Below the pieces are notes generated by a model. It saw only the letters and a program-made list of their open reading frames with translations. It was not told the DNA's origin and searched no databases. Position numbers and translations under genes: made by a program. A DNA stretch of 64,000 nt from Floccularia luteovirens (Eukaryota; Basidiomycota; Agaricomycetes; Agaricales; Squamanitaceae), in assembly GCA_009739215.1 (NCBI GenBank), contig VSJF01000002.1, positions 3,038,001-3,102,000 of the forward strand, given 5' to 3'. Of the stretch, positions 12,215 through 25,200 are shown piece after piece; position 1 is the stretch's first letter; every line of letters begins with the position of its first letter.

Positions 12215-15200
12215 TCACTGCTTCTCTTCATAAATGCGTCTCACCAACTCCCTCACTTGCATAACATTCTCTACGTCAATATTTTGCTCCTCTTTCATAT
12301 TCCCACCAACTCCCTCCCACAGCCCACATATACCCACAAAGTCGGCATACGCACTAACTACTCTATCCCCAATGTGGCCCAGTAATACACGAACCATTGT
12401 AGGTTCTGTGAGGTATAACTGCACCAAACGCACACGGGCACGTAGGTCAGACTCTAATGCGGCAACAAATGCTTTTGATATCGAGCTCGGTGGCGGGAGG
12501 CTAGTTAAGTCTGCTTGGATAGTGGTGGGTGAGGTTATGGGATTTTTTTCTGTAGAGATTGATACGGGTGGAGAGGTTGCAGCGTTGACTTGATCAGCCC
12601 ATACTCTAAGGGATTCACATATAGGGTCAATACATTGGATTATGACATCCTCACACGCGTGCCGCAGTTCATTATCAATACCCTTGTTTTCACAATTGTC
12701 ACCATTTTTGTACGAAGTTTATTTTTGATTTCGAACTTACGAATTTAGCTCCCTTTAAATTGTCAGCAGCAGGGTTGGGACCGCCGCGTATTCCTAGCGA
12801 AGCAAAGAGTGATTCGGGAAGAAGGGAGGTTGTACGGTTGAACATATTCGTCAGTGTGTCGATACTTTTGTTGGCCAGGGAGTCTATAAAGCAGTGTAAC
12901 TTAGGTTTGCTAGAGCAACTAAGAAACGAACTGAGACCCACCAGGAGCACCTCCACCTCTTAATTGAGATTCTACATTATTGAAAAAGCGATTTTTTGCC
13001 TTGGGGGGTTGGGCAGCATCATCAGAACTTTGTACATCCATCCCTATCTCGTTTGCAAGGTCTCTGAGTATAAGGAGATGTCGGACCAAGAAGAGTGCAG
13101 CATCCAGTTTCTTTGTCTCAAGTGAAGCCGAAGAACCATTTTGATTTATGTCGGCATTGGTTTCTTGTTGAGTACCCTTGACGTCCGGTAGAGATTTGCC
13201 TTTCATGGATTCTGCAGCAGAAACGAGGGACATACGGCATAGAGTTAGCGCTTCTTGTGCTATGTCTTCGTATATTGCAGGCTAAACAAGATATGAGTGG
13301 TTGAAATGAGCTAATATAGTGAACGGACTTTAATAAAATCGTGCAGCTGTTCCAGAACCCACTTCGTTTTTGATATTGTTGGATACCACGTGTCGTTTTC
13401 TTGTATCGAAGTAAGCTTGAATTTCATCTGGTCCTTCTCTGCTGTAGTGGGATGTTTCATACTCGAGTTCTTCACATCTAGGATGTCCTATTACACGAGT
13501 CATCATCATCCATGATAAGCAACTACTGACCAAGCAATTTGGCAGGATAATCTAAATCTTCATGCTTCGGGAAATAGTTTCTCACTTCGTTTTGTATGAC
13601 GCTTTGTGCTTTGAAGAACAGCCTAGTCTGAGCATCCTGCAATACAGTTTGCAGAAGGCGGGAGATTTGAAGACGGGAGAGATTATTCGTATCATGGGAA
13701 TTCAGGTCAAGGTTTAGCTCATCGTCATCATCCTCAGAGTCACTAGCATCAGATCCTGACGAGGATTGTTGCGACAAGGGAGGAGATTCAGAGATATCTA
13801 TTACCATCAAAGCTTGAAGGATCGCACAGACCTCGCACAGAGCCGGTAAGCGCTGCTCGTGGAAGATACGCGGACGTAGATCGTCGTAAAGCAAGTCACA
13901 TAGAATCTCAAGGTATTCACTATGAACATCAACCCATATGAACATCAAGAAAAAGTGGAAAGACGTACTATAACATATTGTCATCCGTACTGAAAAAGCT
14001 ACGGTACAAATTGAATTCATCTGTACATAGCTGCCTGATATAGCCACACCCAGCTCGCGTCTAGTGATGGATATTTATGGCTGGACCAATTAACATGATT
14101 TAAAAAAATTACTCACTAGTTCGACCACATCAGTCTTTATAGGGTTAAGTATCTCGATTTCTTCCTTGAGACGCGGAATAAGGAGTCGCTTCCGAGCAGT
14201 AAAGTATGCAGTGCGGCACTCAGAAAGAAGGAGGAGAAACTCGTCTGGTTGTCTCCGAGCGCGTGTTTCCAGTTCACCAAGGAGGAGAGAGATCTTGGAA
14301 GAAACGGTCCGGAAACGAGGATACAGTAAGTGATATTGCGCCATCTGGGATAAACTCTTTACACATATTATTAGTTACAAGTGAGGATGTAATGCTGGAC
14401 ACAACCTTCTCGGATAACCGTTTTGATACGTCAGCTGTGAGTGCCCATAACGAACCAACAAAGTTCATTTTTATCAGCGTCATAGAACGAGTCATGCATT
14501 GCTGGAATCGGAGAAGATAAAGCTCGGACTCTCTATAATGACGCTAAGGAAGAATTTTAACACTAATGTGAGGTCGAGTTTGGCATACTCACATGAGCCT
14601 TTAGAAATTCTATGCAAATATCAACCCTCTCGACCATCTCCAAAAATTCTGGCTGAAAGATCAAAGTGTCTCCTGGCGCGTTCAATATCCGCACAGCACT
14701 TTCCAACTCCTTGAAGTATTCCAATCGTTCCTCGATTTCTTCCGTAACAGTCAGTAAAGCTTCTCTCTCCTCCAGGAGTCGTTCGCAGGCCTCTTTAAGA
14801 CTCCTCCCACTCTCCTCAACACCACGCCATCCTTCTTGCATGCTCTTGACTTCTTCCTCTATCTCATTTATTCGTTGTAAAATGAATTGGCATGCTTCGA
14901 GGTGTCCTGCAACACCAGCGACGTGTGCTCTGAAATGGGATTCCTGGCTATGTGCCACAGACCGCTCAATAAGTGAGAACCAGTCGAAAAACTGTTGTGG
15001 TGTCTGTACTGGATATGCAGGGTGTAGAGCTTTCAGAAGGGGATTGTTGACTGGTGTGGAAGGCCTGGAGGATCCATTTTTTAGGGATCTTGATATAGCA
15101 AGTTGCGGAGTCCCGGGACGTGATGAAGGACCTGCTTCGGAAGTTCCATACTAACAATATGCAGGCTAGTATCCAAGCACGCACAATAAAGCACCATGTG

Positions 15201-15376
15201 GTACGTACTTTGGATGGTAGAGGTTTTTGCTCGCATGCAAGTTTGACTGCATTCACGCTTCGTAATGCAATGTCATCGAGAGGTGCTTTGTGCTCCCATT
15301 CTTCAACGCTTATGACCGGCTTGTTGGGTTGCATTGACAGAGCAACAGGTCTTTTTGAGTCCCTTGAAGATGCCAT
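12215..15376 (-). CDS. COG3: Conserved oligomeric Golgi complex subunit 3
   Basis: Ten exons (15376-15209, 15150-14593, 14543-14406, 14344-14117, 14060-13969, 13919-13531, 13477-13329, 13281-12942, 12883-12741, 12682-12215) give about 890 aa, close to COG3/Sec34 elsewhere. Diagnostic blocks: QQFFDWFSLIE and the helical ACERLLEEREALL..LEYFKELESAVRILN region near the N-terminus; MTLIKMNFVGSLWALTADVS; LCTDEFNLYRSFF; LCDLLYDDLRPRI; and DTWYPTISKTKWVLEQLHDF. As a lobe A subunit it helps tether retrograde vesicles at the Golgi (family knowledge). The join between exons 3 and 4 (donor near 14405) is the least certain: the chosen join is about five residues shorter than I expect for the family. Its 3' end converges on the DUF6534 gene with 234 bp between stops. 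Confidence 0.87.
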
Positions 15377-15752
15377 GTTGTTATGAGAATAAGAACTCTC
15401 GAAATATATGTGGTAGTCTTGGGTTGTTCTACAGTGCCATGCGCGTATATCCCGAACGGGTTTGCAACTACTACCATAAATTAAATTTATCAGCACCATC
15501 CATATCAAACAAGTGTAAATAGGTGTGTGCATCGTATCAGTCAACTATTCACTTAATTCATGCATGTCAGTATTCCGTCTAATAACATGTTCTCAGTATC
15601 AGAAAACAGAATGCTCACGACATTCGAATGGTATTGTATATAATATTTTCTACGATAACTTTCTGTTTGGAGATATTAAATAAAATATATAGTACGTCAT
15701 TACAGGTCGTGCAAGAGATACTTTCATGTCCGTTCTCTCAGCTAAACTCATT
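15377..15752. other. Short gap between COG3 and the DUF6593 gene
   Basis: The 376 bp here hold the COG3 upstream region and the 3' flank of the DUF6593 gene, both read leftwards. The sequence is AT-rich with no coding signal. No TATA or other element was confidently assigned. Confidence 0.35.
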
Positions 15753-16496
15753 TCAATCAATGAAACGCCCACAAGATAGAAGCACTGCGACGACGACAAA
15801 TGTTTCCAATAAGCCAGCTTGTATAGCCGCTGTTCTAACGTCGAGTGCCAAATTGCCCTGAAGATTTGTCACCCTTGCAGTAAAACCTTGTGGGTTAGAA
15901 CCAAGGGCCGATATCTACAAGGAGATAAAGGTATGATCGGTGGAATCCAACAATCTAAAATCAAAGGAAGAAACATACGTGGATTCCATCACTGCGTTTC
16001 ATACAAGTGAAGACGGAACAGCCTACGCGCATTATTCGGCTGCTGTACGTTTTTGATTGTGGTTTAGCTACGGATCAATTAGATTTGAATACAAGACGAC
16101 AAACCTTCTATCTGTTGAAAGCCCAATCCATTGGGCGGTAGTCTGTCTGGGAACAACGGTGCCGATTTGAATTATTGGGTGTTGCTGCCACTCAATAACA
16201 GCGAAAACTTCTCCAGTTGGTCGTGTAAAGGTCGTTAATGAGGTCGAGCCCGAAATATCTGTCCTAATGTCGTAAAACTTCTTGCCTTGAAGTGTCACAG
16301 AAGTACCCGTCAACAAGTCACTTTGTGGTAATAACTGAAACGAGAGGAAGGATGGCGAAGACGCAGAAGAGAAGGAAGGAAGTGCGCCAAACGTCGGTGG
16401 CTGTGCGTTGTGGCTGCCAGAGCCACGTGTGTTGATAGAAAGAGGGTTCTCGGGGTTGTACCAGCCCCCTTGAGCATATGGGTTGTTCGTGTACAT
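15753..16496 (-). CDS. DUF6593-domain protein
   Basis: Three exons (16496-16105, 16039-15979, 15914-15753; introns 65 and 64 nt) encode 204 aa. After a Gly/Ser/Pro-rich N-terminus comes the beta-rich domain common in agaricomycete genomes: SLTTFTRPTGEVFAVIEWQ, then DRSRIMRVGCSVFTC, and a C-terminal helix AAIQAGLLETFVVVAVLL ending GRFID. These blocks match my recollection of the DUF6593 pattern. The biochemical role is unknown. On the coding strand the 120 bases upstream of the ATG are pyrimidine-rich, and TATATA-like elements lie near 16676-16712, suggesting a strong core promoter. Without splicing, the first exon reads only to a spurious stop at 16068. Confidence 0.82.
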
Positions 16497-19400
16497 AAAG
16501 AAAAAGAAAAAGAAGGTAACTAAATGTCTTTTTCTAAAAAGGAGTTTGGGAGAAGGTGAACTGTTTGAAAAACAAAAGAGAAAATAAAAGAAAAGAGAAA
16601 ATAAAAAAACTCAAAAGAGAAAATTCGAAGTGAAGACAAGGGCAATGAGAGGAACATTTCGCAAAACGACAACCCATTATATATGACACCTGAGACCACT
16701 TATTTAAAGGTATATATTTTTCTGGAAGCGCCATCAAACAATCCGCTTACAGCGCTAACACCGAACAATTTAGCAACGGAACAACAGCCAAAGGATTGTC
16801 TGTGCATGTGATGACTGTGATTCGAGGAAGCGCTCCTTCCAAAAAAGGCTGGGATGAGGCTATGATGATCGAATTTGGATTATTCATTCAACAGGCGGAG
16901 CCACACTGCTCTTGCCTTGGGCATTTCGGCTGACCTTTTGAGGCAGTGTTTCCTGACGGGGCCGCTGCCAAATCATCACAAATAACTCCGGTTCATCCTG
17001 TCGTGTGCCCAGGGGCTCTGGTGCCAGAACGAAAACACTGATTGAATCTGTATTTTTCTCTCGTTGTTTTGCATCTCAAATCTTGTAATATTTGAACTCA
17101 TATTCTTACGAATCTCAATTTTACTCTCTATCAAGCCAAATAATTGAAATGTCGGTAGCTTCCAAACATGGACATGATTCCGGCAAATGACGTTTGTTAC
17201 GAGTACCTCCCCCTCCCCACCCAAGTCAAAAATTAGCGTTCGATGGTTACCTTGCCACCTTTCTGTTCCTCACTGGTGATTCAAATCCTACATGTTACCA
17301 TGAACATTGTTGGTAGTATCCGACTTTTGCAACCTCTGGAGTCAAACAGGACAAAAAAGAACACCAAAGCACTGGATAAGGACAACCACTATTACTTTTC
17401 GTGCACCTTGTGCAGCACCCACTAAAACCATAAAAATACGATGTAGCGCCCAGGCTCGAGGGGAGTTTGAAGTAAATATACTATTCTCTATGCTTGTCAT
17501 TAACTCATCGAAGCTGATTGATGATCAGTTTCAGAACATCGAGTAAAATTTCTTCTCTTTCATACCAATGATGAAGGCAGTTTTGGATGTCATGTTACGG
17601 GTATGATTGGTTTATCCATCTACAAGCCGAGCGAAAAGGAGACTGACGTGATGTGATGTGTCATCACGGATACGTAACGATATCTTAACGCTTATTTACC
17701 TTTTTACTTTCTGCACAGCAATCTCTGGCGTTTTTAATAACGTAATAACATGACGCAAAAAAAAATAGAGAGATGCAGGATGTACGTGTTGTCTTATACA
17801 TGTGTGCTAGATCGTTTGATCCACTTGCGTCTCCACTGGTTCTCTTACAGGTCGATGTTCTATTAGAAAAAATTCAGTGTCAACCAGTGCCGATGACTAC
17901 ATTTTATTGAAAATGTTGTGGATTCAAACGTCATTCTGACAGTCCGAAGTTTTTTTTGATGACAAGGGTGACTCAAGACTGAAAATAAAACGGTACCGCC
18001 TTGCGAAACAATATAATACAAGCCAGTGCAGACACGGAACTAAATGCTAAACATACTCCATGCTTCGAATTGTGACAGATCATGACTCGCCAATTGAATT
18101 GGATGAATAGCGGGAAGACAGATCCTTATGCCTTTCTCAGTCATCTATGGTTAAAAGGAAAACGATGACAGTAAGTTGATGATGTAGATGATCAGATTGT
18201 TGAAATCCATACCGAGGCAGAGCAATCAAAATATTCCATCTATAGTTTTAATAACACTACACTAGAGGAATAGTCAGCGAAAGAAAAAAACCATCACTGC
18301 TTACTTGTTTCAGTAATACAAAAGCCAATTCCTATACGACTCAGTGTTCATTGCATTGTATTTAATGGTCTCCTGTGTTACCCGCAGAAACTTCGAGGGA
18401 GACAGCATAGCCTCCAAAGTAACCACATACATTGCTCAAACCACCCCCTTTCCTGTGCAGAGCTCAACCGCTTGAATAAATGATCGATACAATAAACAAA
18501 CTGTACATTTTCTGCAACATACATTACTCCCCAGCGGCGTAAGATAAAAAAATTAAAATCCGAATATCTATAAATAGAAAAGGCAAGAGAGCTCTTATAT
18601 ACTTATATACTTATAGGTAAGGGAAGAGGGGTTTGGCTGTTTCGTAGAGGCGGTATCCAACTCGTAGCATATGATAATATGACAATGATACTTAGACCAG
18701 TGACGGAAGCAAAAAACATACATAAAAAAAGGAAGATGCGATGCCATTTCATCGGAACCTCTTTTCATATATTCAATCGGATTAGTCAGTGTATTGACTC
18801 GAAAAGTGAAACCACCGAAGTTGTCAGGGTGGGGTTTCTGAAATATTTTCCCCACCAAGAGCATTGATCTGTTACGAATTTGATTAAAACATAAAATAAA
18901 TGCTGCGCCGGAGATAGTAGGCGGAAGAGTATAGTAAAAGATTATATATGAAAATGGTAACCATAACTAGATAATTCCAATGGGGCTCTTCTGATACTAT
19001 CGTTGGCCAGCACCTCGATCATATTCTAAATGATTTGTGTACTATCCAAAGGTGGTACAAAGTATCTAAGGCATCGGTGCAGGGGATGTTGATATATGAG
19101 GGGGGGACTGGTGACCGAGATGATGGTCTGACCTCCGTGCTGGTCAGCAATAATACATGCAGTTGGCAAAAAAAAACCACAATGTGATATTATCAAGGTC
19201 GTTGCTAGATACACTCCCAATCCTGATCAGCAGCTTATTTATGAGATATTATCAGAAATCAGAACAAGAACAAAAACAAGGGGCCGGGGCTATGACCCCA
19301 GCCTCCTACTTGAGACACATCATATACATACTGTGGTACACAACATCCGCCTCAGGAATTTATCCTGAACCACCTTCAAAAACCATCAACTGAAGTCAGT

Positions 19401-20455
19401 GCTGTGTTCGTTACTCTTGATTTCTCCTTGGTCTAGCGTCTAATTCATGATAGTTGACATCAAGGAAATCAAAAGATGCGGTTCAATTAATTGATTGAAA
19501 AAATCACGGAGATCACAGGGGCTGTTTCTTTAATCAAACTTGGTGGGCTATGGCTAAGTAGTGGGTGTGAGATTGTTTTATTCGTCTTGCATAGGAATTA
19601 AATAATCAATTAGCAGAGCATTGGTTAGAGGAATGCCAGTGCTCGAGCGTTAACGTTCTAACATCCCTTGTTCTTTCTTTAGAGGGGTGAACTACAGAAA
19701 TGGTACATGTTCAAACGGTGTTACCGTAATGTTTGAATCCAAACAGGGTAGTAATAGGGGAGCTTTCCCCTGCCTGGTGCCTGGGCGATGGTGTGTCAGC
19801 AAGGTGTGTGATTTCCTTTTTCGGTGCAGAGTTCTCGTTCATAGCCAGGAAATTTGTTTGATGGCAGGTATTATCTTTTTTGGCTATAGTAAATGTAAAG
19901 AGTACGTGTAATGACAGTGGATTGAAGGAGTGCGGGGAAACGGAGAGAGGGGTTGGGAAAATTCATGTCTGACAGTTACTCTGAGCTCCCCGAGTAAGCG
20001 GATAGATGCATTGATTGTAATCTAGGGCCTTCACTTTAACTTACATGCATAAGTACGTATACAGGGACTTTCTATACCCCATGTGCTATTCTTCTTCTCC
20101 GGGTTTCAGATTTACAATTCTCCCACCCATCGTGCAAGAATCATGCTTTTTTTGCTTAAAGCAACATACCCCTAAGTAACTAGACAAAGAGAAAAACTAC
20201 CTACTGGAAGTATAAAAGCCAAAATGGAAAGAAGAAGAAATGGGTGAAGAGAATAATAGGAAGGAAGAAAACGTAGAAGAAACGTTTACAACAACAATAA
20301 CAACAACAAAAAAGGTGGTGGTGACAAAAGGATATCGATGATGGGATATAGGGACAGTAGTAACGAGTGTGTATGTATCTATGCAAGTGGAGCTTTGGCA
20401 GAGAAGATAAAGATTAAGTATTAAAAAATTCAGAAACCTTCAATCAACTAACCAC
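16497..20455. other. 4-kb gene-poor region
   Basis: No open frame here exceeds about 90 codons, and none has a recognisable domain or joins by splicing into a longer protein. The left end contains the promoter-like pyrimidine tract of the DUF6593 gene; the right end is the 3' flank of the Ser/Pro-rich gene and contains a CAA-rich patch near 20288-20312. A non-coding RNA or a very intron-rich gene cannot be excluded by eye. Confidence 0.35.
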
Positions 20456-22286
20456 TCAAGCTCCCCCTTCGACAGATTCTGCATTGGCTCCAAGTACCCA
20501 TAACCTTCCCCATCCTCGTCCTCCGATACCTCCAATCCAACCTTTCAACCTCAACCTCCCTCCTTCACCATCCGCATCGCCACCCTCACGTTCCCCAGTA
20601 CCAGGCAAATCCAATTCAGGTGGTGCACCCAACCCTTCCACACTAGCAAACGACACATACCCATCAATAGCTCTACACTGTGCAGAGGCAGTTCGGGCAT
20701 TGAACGTTGGGGATGGTGGGACAATGTATGGTGATTGACCTTGAGCACGTGGGGAATTTGGCGCACATGAAGAATGTGATGTGGGTTTCGTTGGTGTTTG
20801 ATTTTGTGAACGCGAATGCGACTGTGAATTTGAATAAGGTGAAGGAGAGGTAGACCCCTTAAATGCGGACAAGGAAAGCGGATACCTCCTCGGTGTTTTA
20901 GGTGTCTGGGGTCGCGCTGGAACGTCTTCCCTATCACTTGCCAGATCATAGCAAGGTGGAGTTGGCGGAGGTGTAGGTAGACGCGCGTGGTCTTCTTCTT
21001 CGTCATCTTCGTCATCGTCATCATCATCCACTTTATCATTTCTCTCTCGTTCGCCACCCTCACAGAGCACACCGTCTGCATACACATCACAATCGAAATA
21101 CCCATTACCATGTGCGCGCGTGGCTATCTTGTCACGTGGCGGTGAAAGCGGCGGTGTCGGATGTACACGATGCGGATGAGGATAGCAAGGCGGAGGTGAT
21201 TTGAACAGCAATCTTGGGGCTGGGATAGGGGATGTGTTATTCGTACTCATCCTCATCATACTACTATGTCGTGATGAAGGCGATGAAGTTGTCGTGGTTG
21301 AAGAAGATGCTGAAACAGAATGTGTACTCCTGGTACGTGTAGGGGTTGTTGCCGTTGTTGATGTCATTGTCGTCTGACCTGTTGAATGGCGGGGGCGCTA
21401 AGGATAAAAGATAAGTTCGCGGTTATGTTATAACAGTTGGAATGAAATAAGGGAAAGGGACGAACCTGAACACGCCACGGCCATGCGCCAGCCTCGTCCT
21501 GCACCTCGTTGCCAGATCCTGATCCTGATCCTGAACCGGAACTTCTAGAGCCATGCATCTTCGTTGAAGTCATCTGGGGAATCCCTTCAGCCGGAGCCGT
21601 GCCCGTTGTAGGCCGCGTTGATGCCGCAGCAGTCATTGCACTAGTCGCAGATGAAACCGCGGCTGCTTGACTATGCCTTCTCCTATACGCCTGACCATGT
21701 CCCTGCCCTTGCGATTGCTCGTGCCCTAACTGGGGTCACCCCGTTGTTTCAGGTGCTGGCGAAGGAGTCTCTCCGCTTCTCTACCGCGCAGTTGGTCGTC
21801 CAACTCGAGTTCTCGCTCTAAGAGACGGTAAGCTCCTGTTCTTGTGTTGCTCCCATTGCGGTGTCCCATTTCGGAAGAAATGTCAAGACTCGCATGCCGT
21901 CTCCTTTCACGTGCTGAACGTACGACTGGTTCTTCCTCCCTTTGGTACCCAACTCCTGGTGAGTGAGGGTGGTGCGGTGGCGGTGTAGGACCGACGCCCC
22001 ACCCAGTCCATCTCCTGCGACCCTCCGTGTTAGGGTTTAATTGCGAGTTGGAGTTGGAGTTGGAGTTGGAGTTGGAGTTTGAGTTCGGGTTGGGGGAGTA
22101 CTGAGGAGAGGTAGAAGAATGCAGAGAGGTGGAATCCAAAGCGCGGTGTAGCCTTGCTCTTAATAGTTGTTCGTGAGGAGAGAGATTGGATATTGACGGG
22201 GACAGGGGTGTATGGGAAGCGGAGTGGGATGGAGAGGAAGGGGTGGAGGAGCAGTGGGAGTGGGATTGGGATGGAGAGAAAGACAT
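20456..22286 (-). CDS. Ser/Pro-rich low-complexity hypothetical protein
   Basis: Exons 22286-21785, 21725-21466 and 21397-20456 close in frame to 567 aa (502+260 nt, then phase 0). Almost the whole protein is predicted disordered: Ser/Pro/His-rich N-terminus, an (Asn-Ser) tract encoded by a hexanucleotide repeat, an ELELDDQLR segment, a Ser-Gly run, Thr/Ser-rich middle, an Asp/Glu run and repeated TPPPTPP-like motifs. A Gly/Trp-rich C-terminus ends GWGRLWVLGANAESVEGGA. There is no signal peptide. Such proteins are often regulators or phospho-scaffolds, but I name no function. The first intron (59 nt, donor GTAGAG) is inferred from frame; reading through gives a stop at 21726, so a shorter isoform is possible. 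Confidence 0.6.
22045..22079. repeat. Hexanucleotide microsatellite (GTTGGA)n
   Basis: About six copies of GAGTTG/GTTGGA lie inside the first exon of the Ser/Pro-rich gene. On the coding strand they encode an alternating Asn-Ser run. Because the unit is a multiple of three, length changes would alter the protein without breaking the frame. Confidence 0.8.
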
Positions 22287-25200
22287 AATTTGAGACCAAC
22301 TCTTGCTCTCCCCTAATATGTATTAATATTTATTTATTACAACAATTATATTGCAAAATGGCAATCTCCGTTTGTTTTTCTGTCACTCACTTGTGACACA
22401 ACCCCCGATTTTTTATGATCATCTTCATTACCAAATCAAGCACTATACGCTACTCCGGTGTTATGGGCGAATATCGCTCTTCAGATACAAGGTTATACTG
22501 CTTACATTTTGGCTTCAATAACTCTAATGCGCGACTTTTGCTGACAACCCGGATCCCTTGCAGCGGTTTAAGCTATAGCTAAAGCTGCGTGTCCATCGCG
22601 TGTGACGTCATTCACATATGACTCTCCAGGTGCGCGATTTCTGCCATAATTTAAAGCTAAAGACTGTACATGGTTATAGTTATGACAACACCTCTCCAGG
22701 GATGCATCCAAATCCCGGCCTTCCTTTTCCCCAGTCTTCTTGTGATCCGTTTGCTGTAATTTCTCGACTATCCTGCACGTACGTCGCTATCACGTACAAT
22801 CGCCTGCCTGTCATTCCTGCTATGTATGGATATTGTATAGCAAGTGTCTCTATATTCTCTTGTCCTCAGAAAACTTGCATTCTTTTAACATTTGTTACTT
22901 AGTATCATATCCTACAAATGAAAATTTAATCCCCGCATTTCTATGTTACTATATGACTGCCGTCACACTCGCTTGTATCAAAACTACCCCAACAGCGTTT
23001 ACTTATATATACTCCGAGGGAATTTCTAGACAACTCAACAAAATCTTGTTATATAAAATGGGGGTGCTAAAATACGTGTTACTATAGTATAACCGGGGTT
23101 ACTATCAAGAAAGCAACACCCCTCCCCTCTTTTTGATCCCTCGGCATACCCACGCACGTACATAACTCAAATAGAAGGAAAAAAGAGAAAGTAAAAAGTA
23201 GCGGTATCTATGTATCCACAGCGTCTATCAGGAGTCAAGCTAGTCAAGTGCTCTTAAAATTTCCCCTTGGTGCAAAACAAGGCACCGGACATTAAGTCTA
23301 GCGAGGACGCTTTTTCAAAAATTTCACTTGCGGAGCCGCCGCGTGCTTTTTGAAACAAATAAAGCGTCATGATCAATGAAATGACGGTGTCATGAAATCA
23401 TGAGAAACTAACGAAACACTGATACTCTATCGCGTGATGCAATGGAAGAAAGGAAAGTGGATGTTCAGCTCAATGTTGATCCCCGTCTCTGTCTTTGTCT
23501 TTGTCTTACACGGTTCTTTGAGAATCGCCGTGTGGGAAGCGTGAATAGTGAGGATTTAGAGAAGGAGAAGTGATATGTTGTGGGGCTTTAAAAACTCAGC
23601 GTACAGCCCCCCCTTCTTTACGCGGCGCGGCCGCAAAAACGACCTTGACATGTCAATATCATTTGATACGCGAAGTATATAACTGTATGGGCGGATTCTA
23701 TTAATTTTTCTCGATGTCGAAGAAGAAGGGGGGGAGTAAGCAATTCTCAAAAATCAAAAATGTACACGGTCCAACCTTCCATCGATCGGTGGATATGATA
23801 CCCGAATACCTAGCCAAAACCTATATGAACAGAAAGAAAAAAGAAGTCTTTCCCATTGCATACTACCAAAAATTTTAGAGCCGAGGTTTATTTCCAATCA
23901 TGCAGATTATGTTAAAATGATTTGGTTCCTGGCTTGGGATTATGACGATTCAGGCTCTATGATTACCCTAAAGTCATTGACTCATTTTGTTGATAAGTAT
24001 CTGCTAAACCACAATTAGTGGTCAAGAAAAAGAAATCAATGTAAACAAAAGAAAAGAATTGGTTGGGGGGAAACTCGAATTCGAATATGCATTCAATCAT
24101 ACGGACATCCCGTCTCATTCCTCCTCCAATTAGCTGGTCTGTCATTGTTAAAAGTCATTTTCCTATTGGAGATCTAAATCAGAATGCCTTGAGTGTGTTT
24201 CACTCCCCAGACCACGATGAAACGGTAAACTTTATGTTTTCGATGCGATCATAGAGAAGTGAGAGGATCATGTATTCCTTTAGCAATATATGAATAATTG
24301 CTATTCTTGGTAGATATCAGAGCAGACTGTTTCTAGAAATAGGTTAATGTATAATTTCGGTTAAGTGGGGGTATGGATCAATCCCGTTTACGAGAGAAAC
24401 TCACGAGACTTGAAGTTTATAGTTAATATAATCTGGACTTTTTGTCACATTTTGTTCCCGAGTAGTGTCCGAGTCATCTCCATTCAATTAGTGGTTCGAG
24501 GTGTAGTAGTAAGGTACATGCGGATGCAGCACGCCCTTGCCACCAATTTATCGGATTATCGATGAGTATGAATAGGGTGGTAAGGAATGCGGGAAGGGAC
24601 TATTTGCGGGATCTTGGTAATATCCATCTTTCCAGTACGGGAAGAACAATGCAGGGTTTTGAGGAATTTCGAGGGACTTGTTACTGAAAAGGTTCTATTA
24701 ACCGGAAAAAAGCCCTAACTGGACATCACTATGCGGAGAATAATTAAAGACCCTGATATCCTGAAATTAGAAATCACAGTCACCACTTCAACCGATATAT
24801 CTTTTGTTTCCTGCGACTCGTCGATCTTTGCGTATGTACCCATATTCGAGGGTCCAAAAAAATCATGCCACAATAATGAAACTCGATAAGAGGCGTATAC
24901 GTAGAGATTGCATGTGACCACCTTGTTTGAATGACATGGGATCCCACGGAAGCTTCCTTGTATACATTCAGCGATCCATTACAAAGCACGAGGCCTGTTC
25001 CCAGAACATTCGAATCCAGGCCAGACAGAGGTGTAAGCTCAGATGATAAGAACCACGCGTGCGTGCTGAGAGAGCTAAGATTTCAGAAGAATTATTGAAT
25101 GTCATAAGGTAGTCAACAAATCAGGGACCCTATTTTCGCAGTTTGAATTAAGTTATCTATATGGCCCAGATGACGAGAATCAAATGATAACACATCCCGA

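Noticed and set aside
14345..14378. A 34-nt GTAACT...CCCAG intron in COG3
   Set aside because: Too short for fungal splicing; a 61-nt intron with donor at 14405 is preferred, though the join remains the weakest in that gene.
14666..15154. 162-codon plus-strand frame
   Set aside because: Antisense of COG3 exon 2; the COG3 blocks are unmistakable.
20551..21111. 186-codon minus-strand frame rich in Met/His
   Set aside because: Alternative frame of the third exon of the Ser/Pro-rich gene, with no plausible composition.
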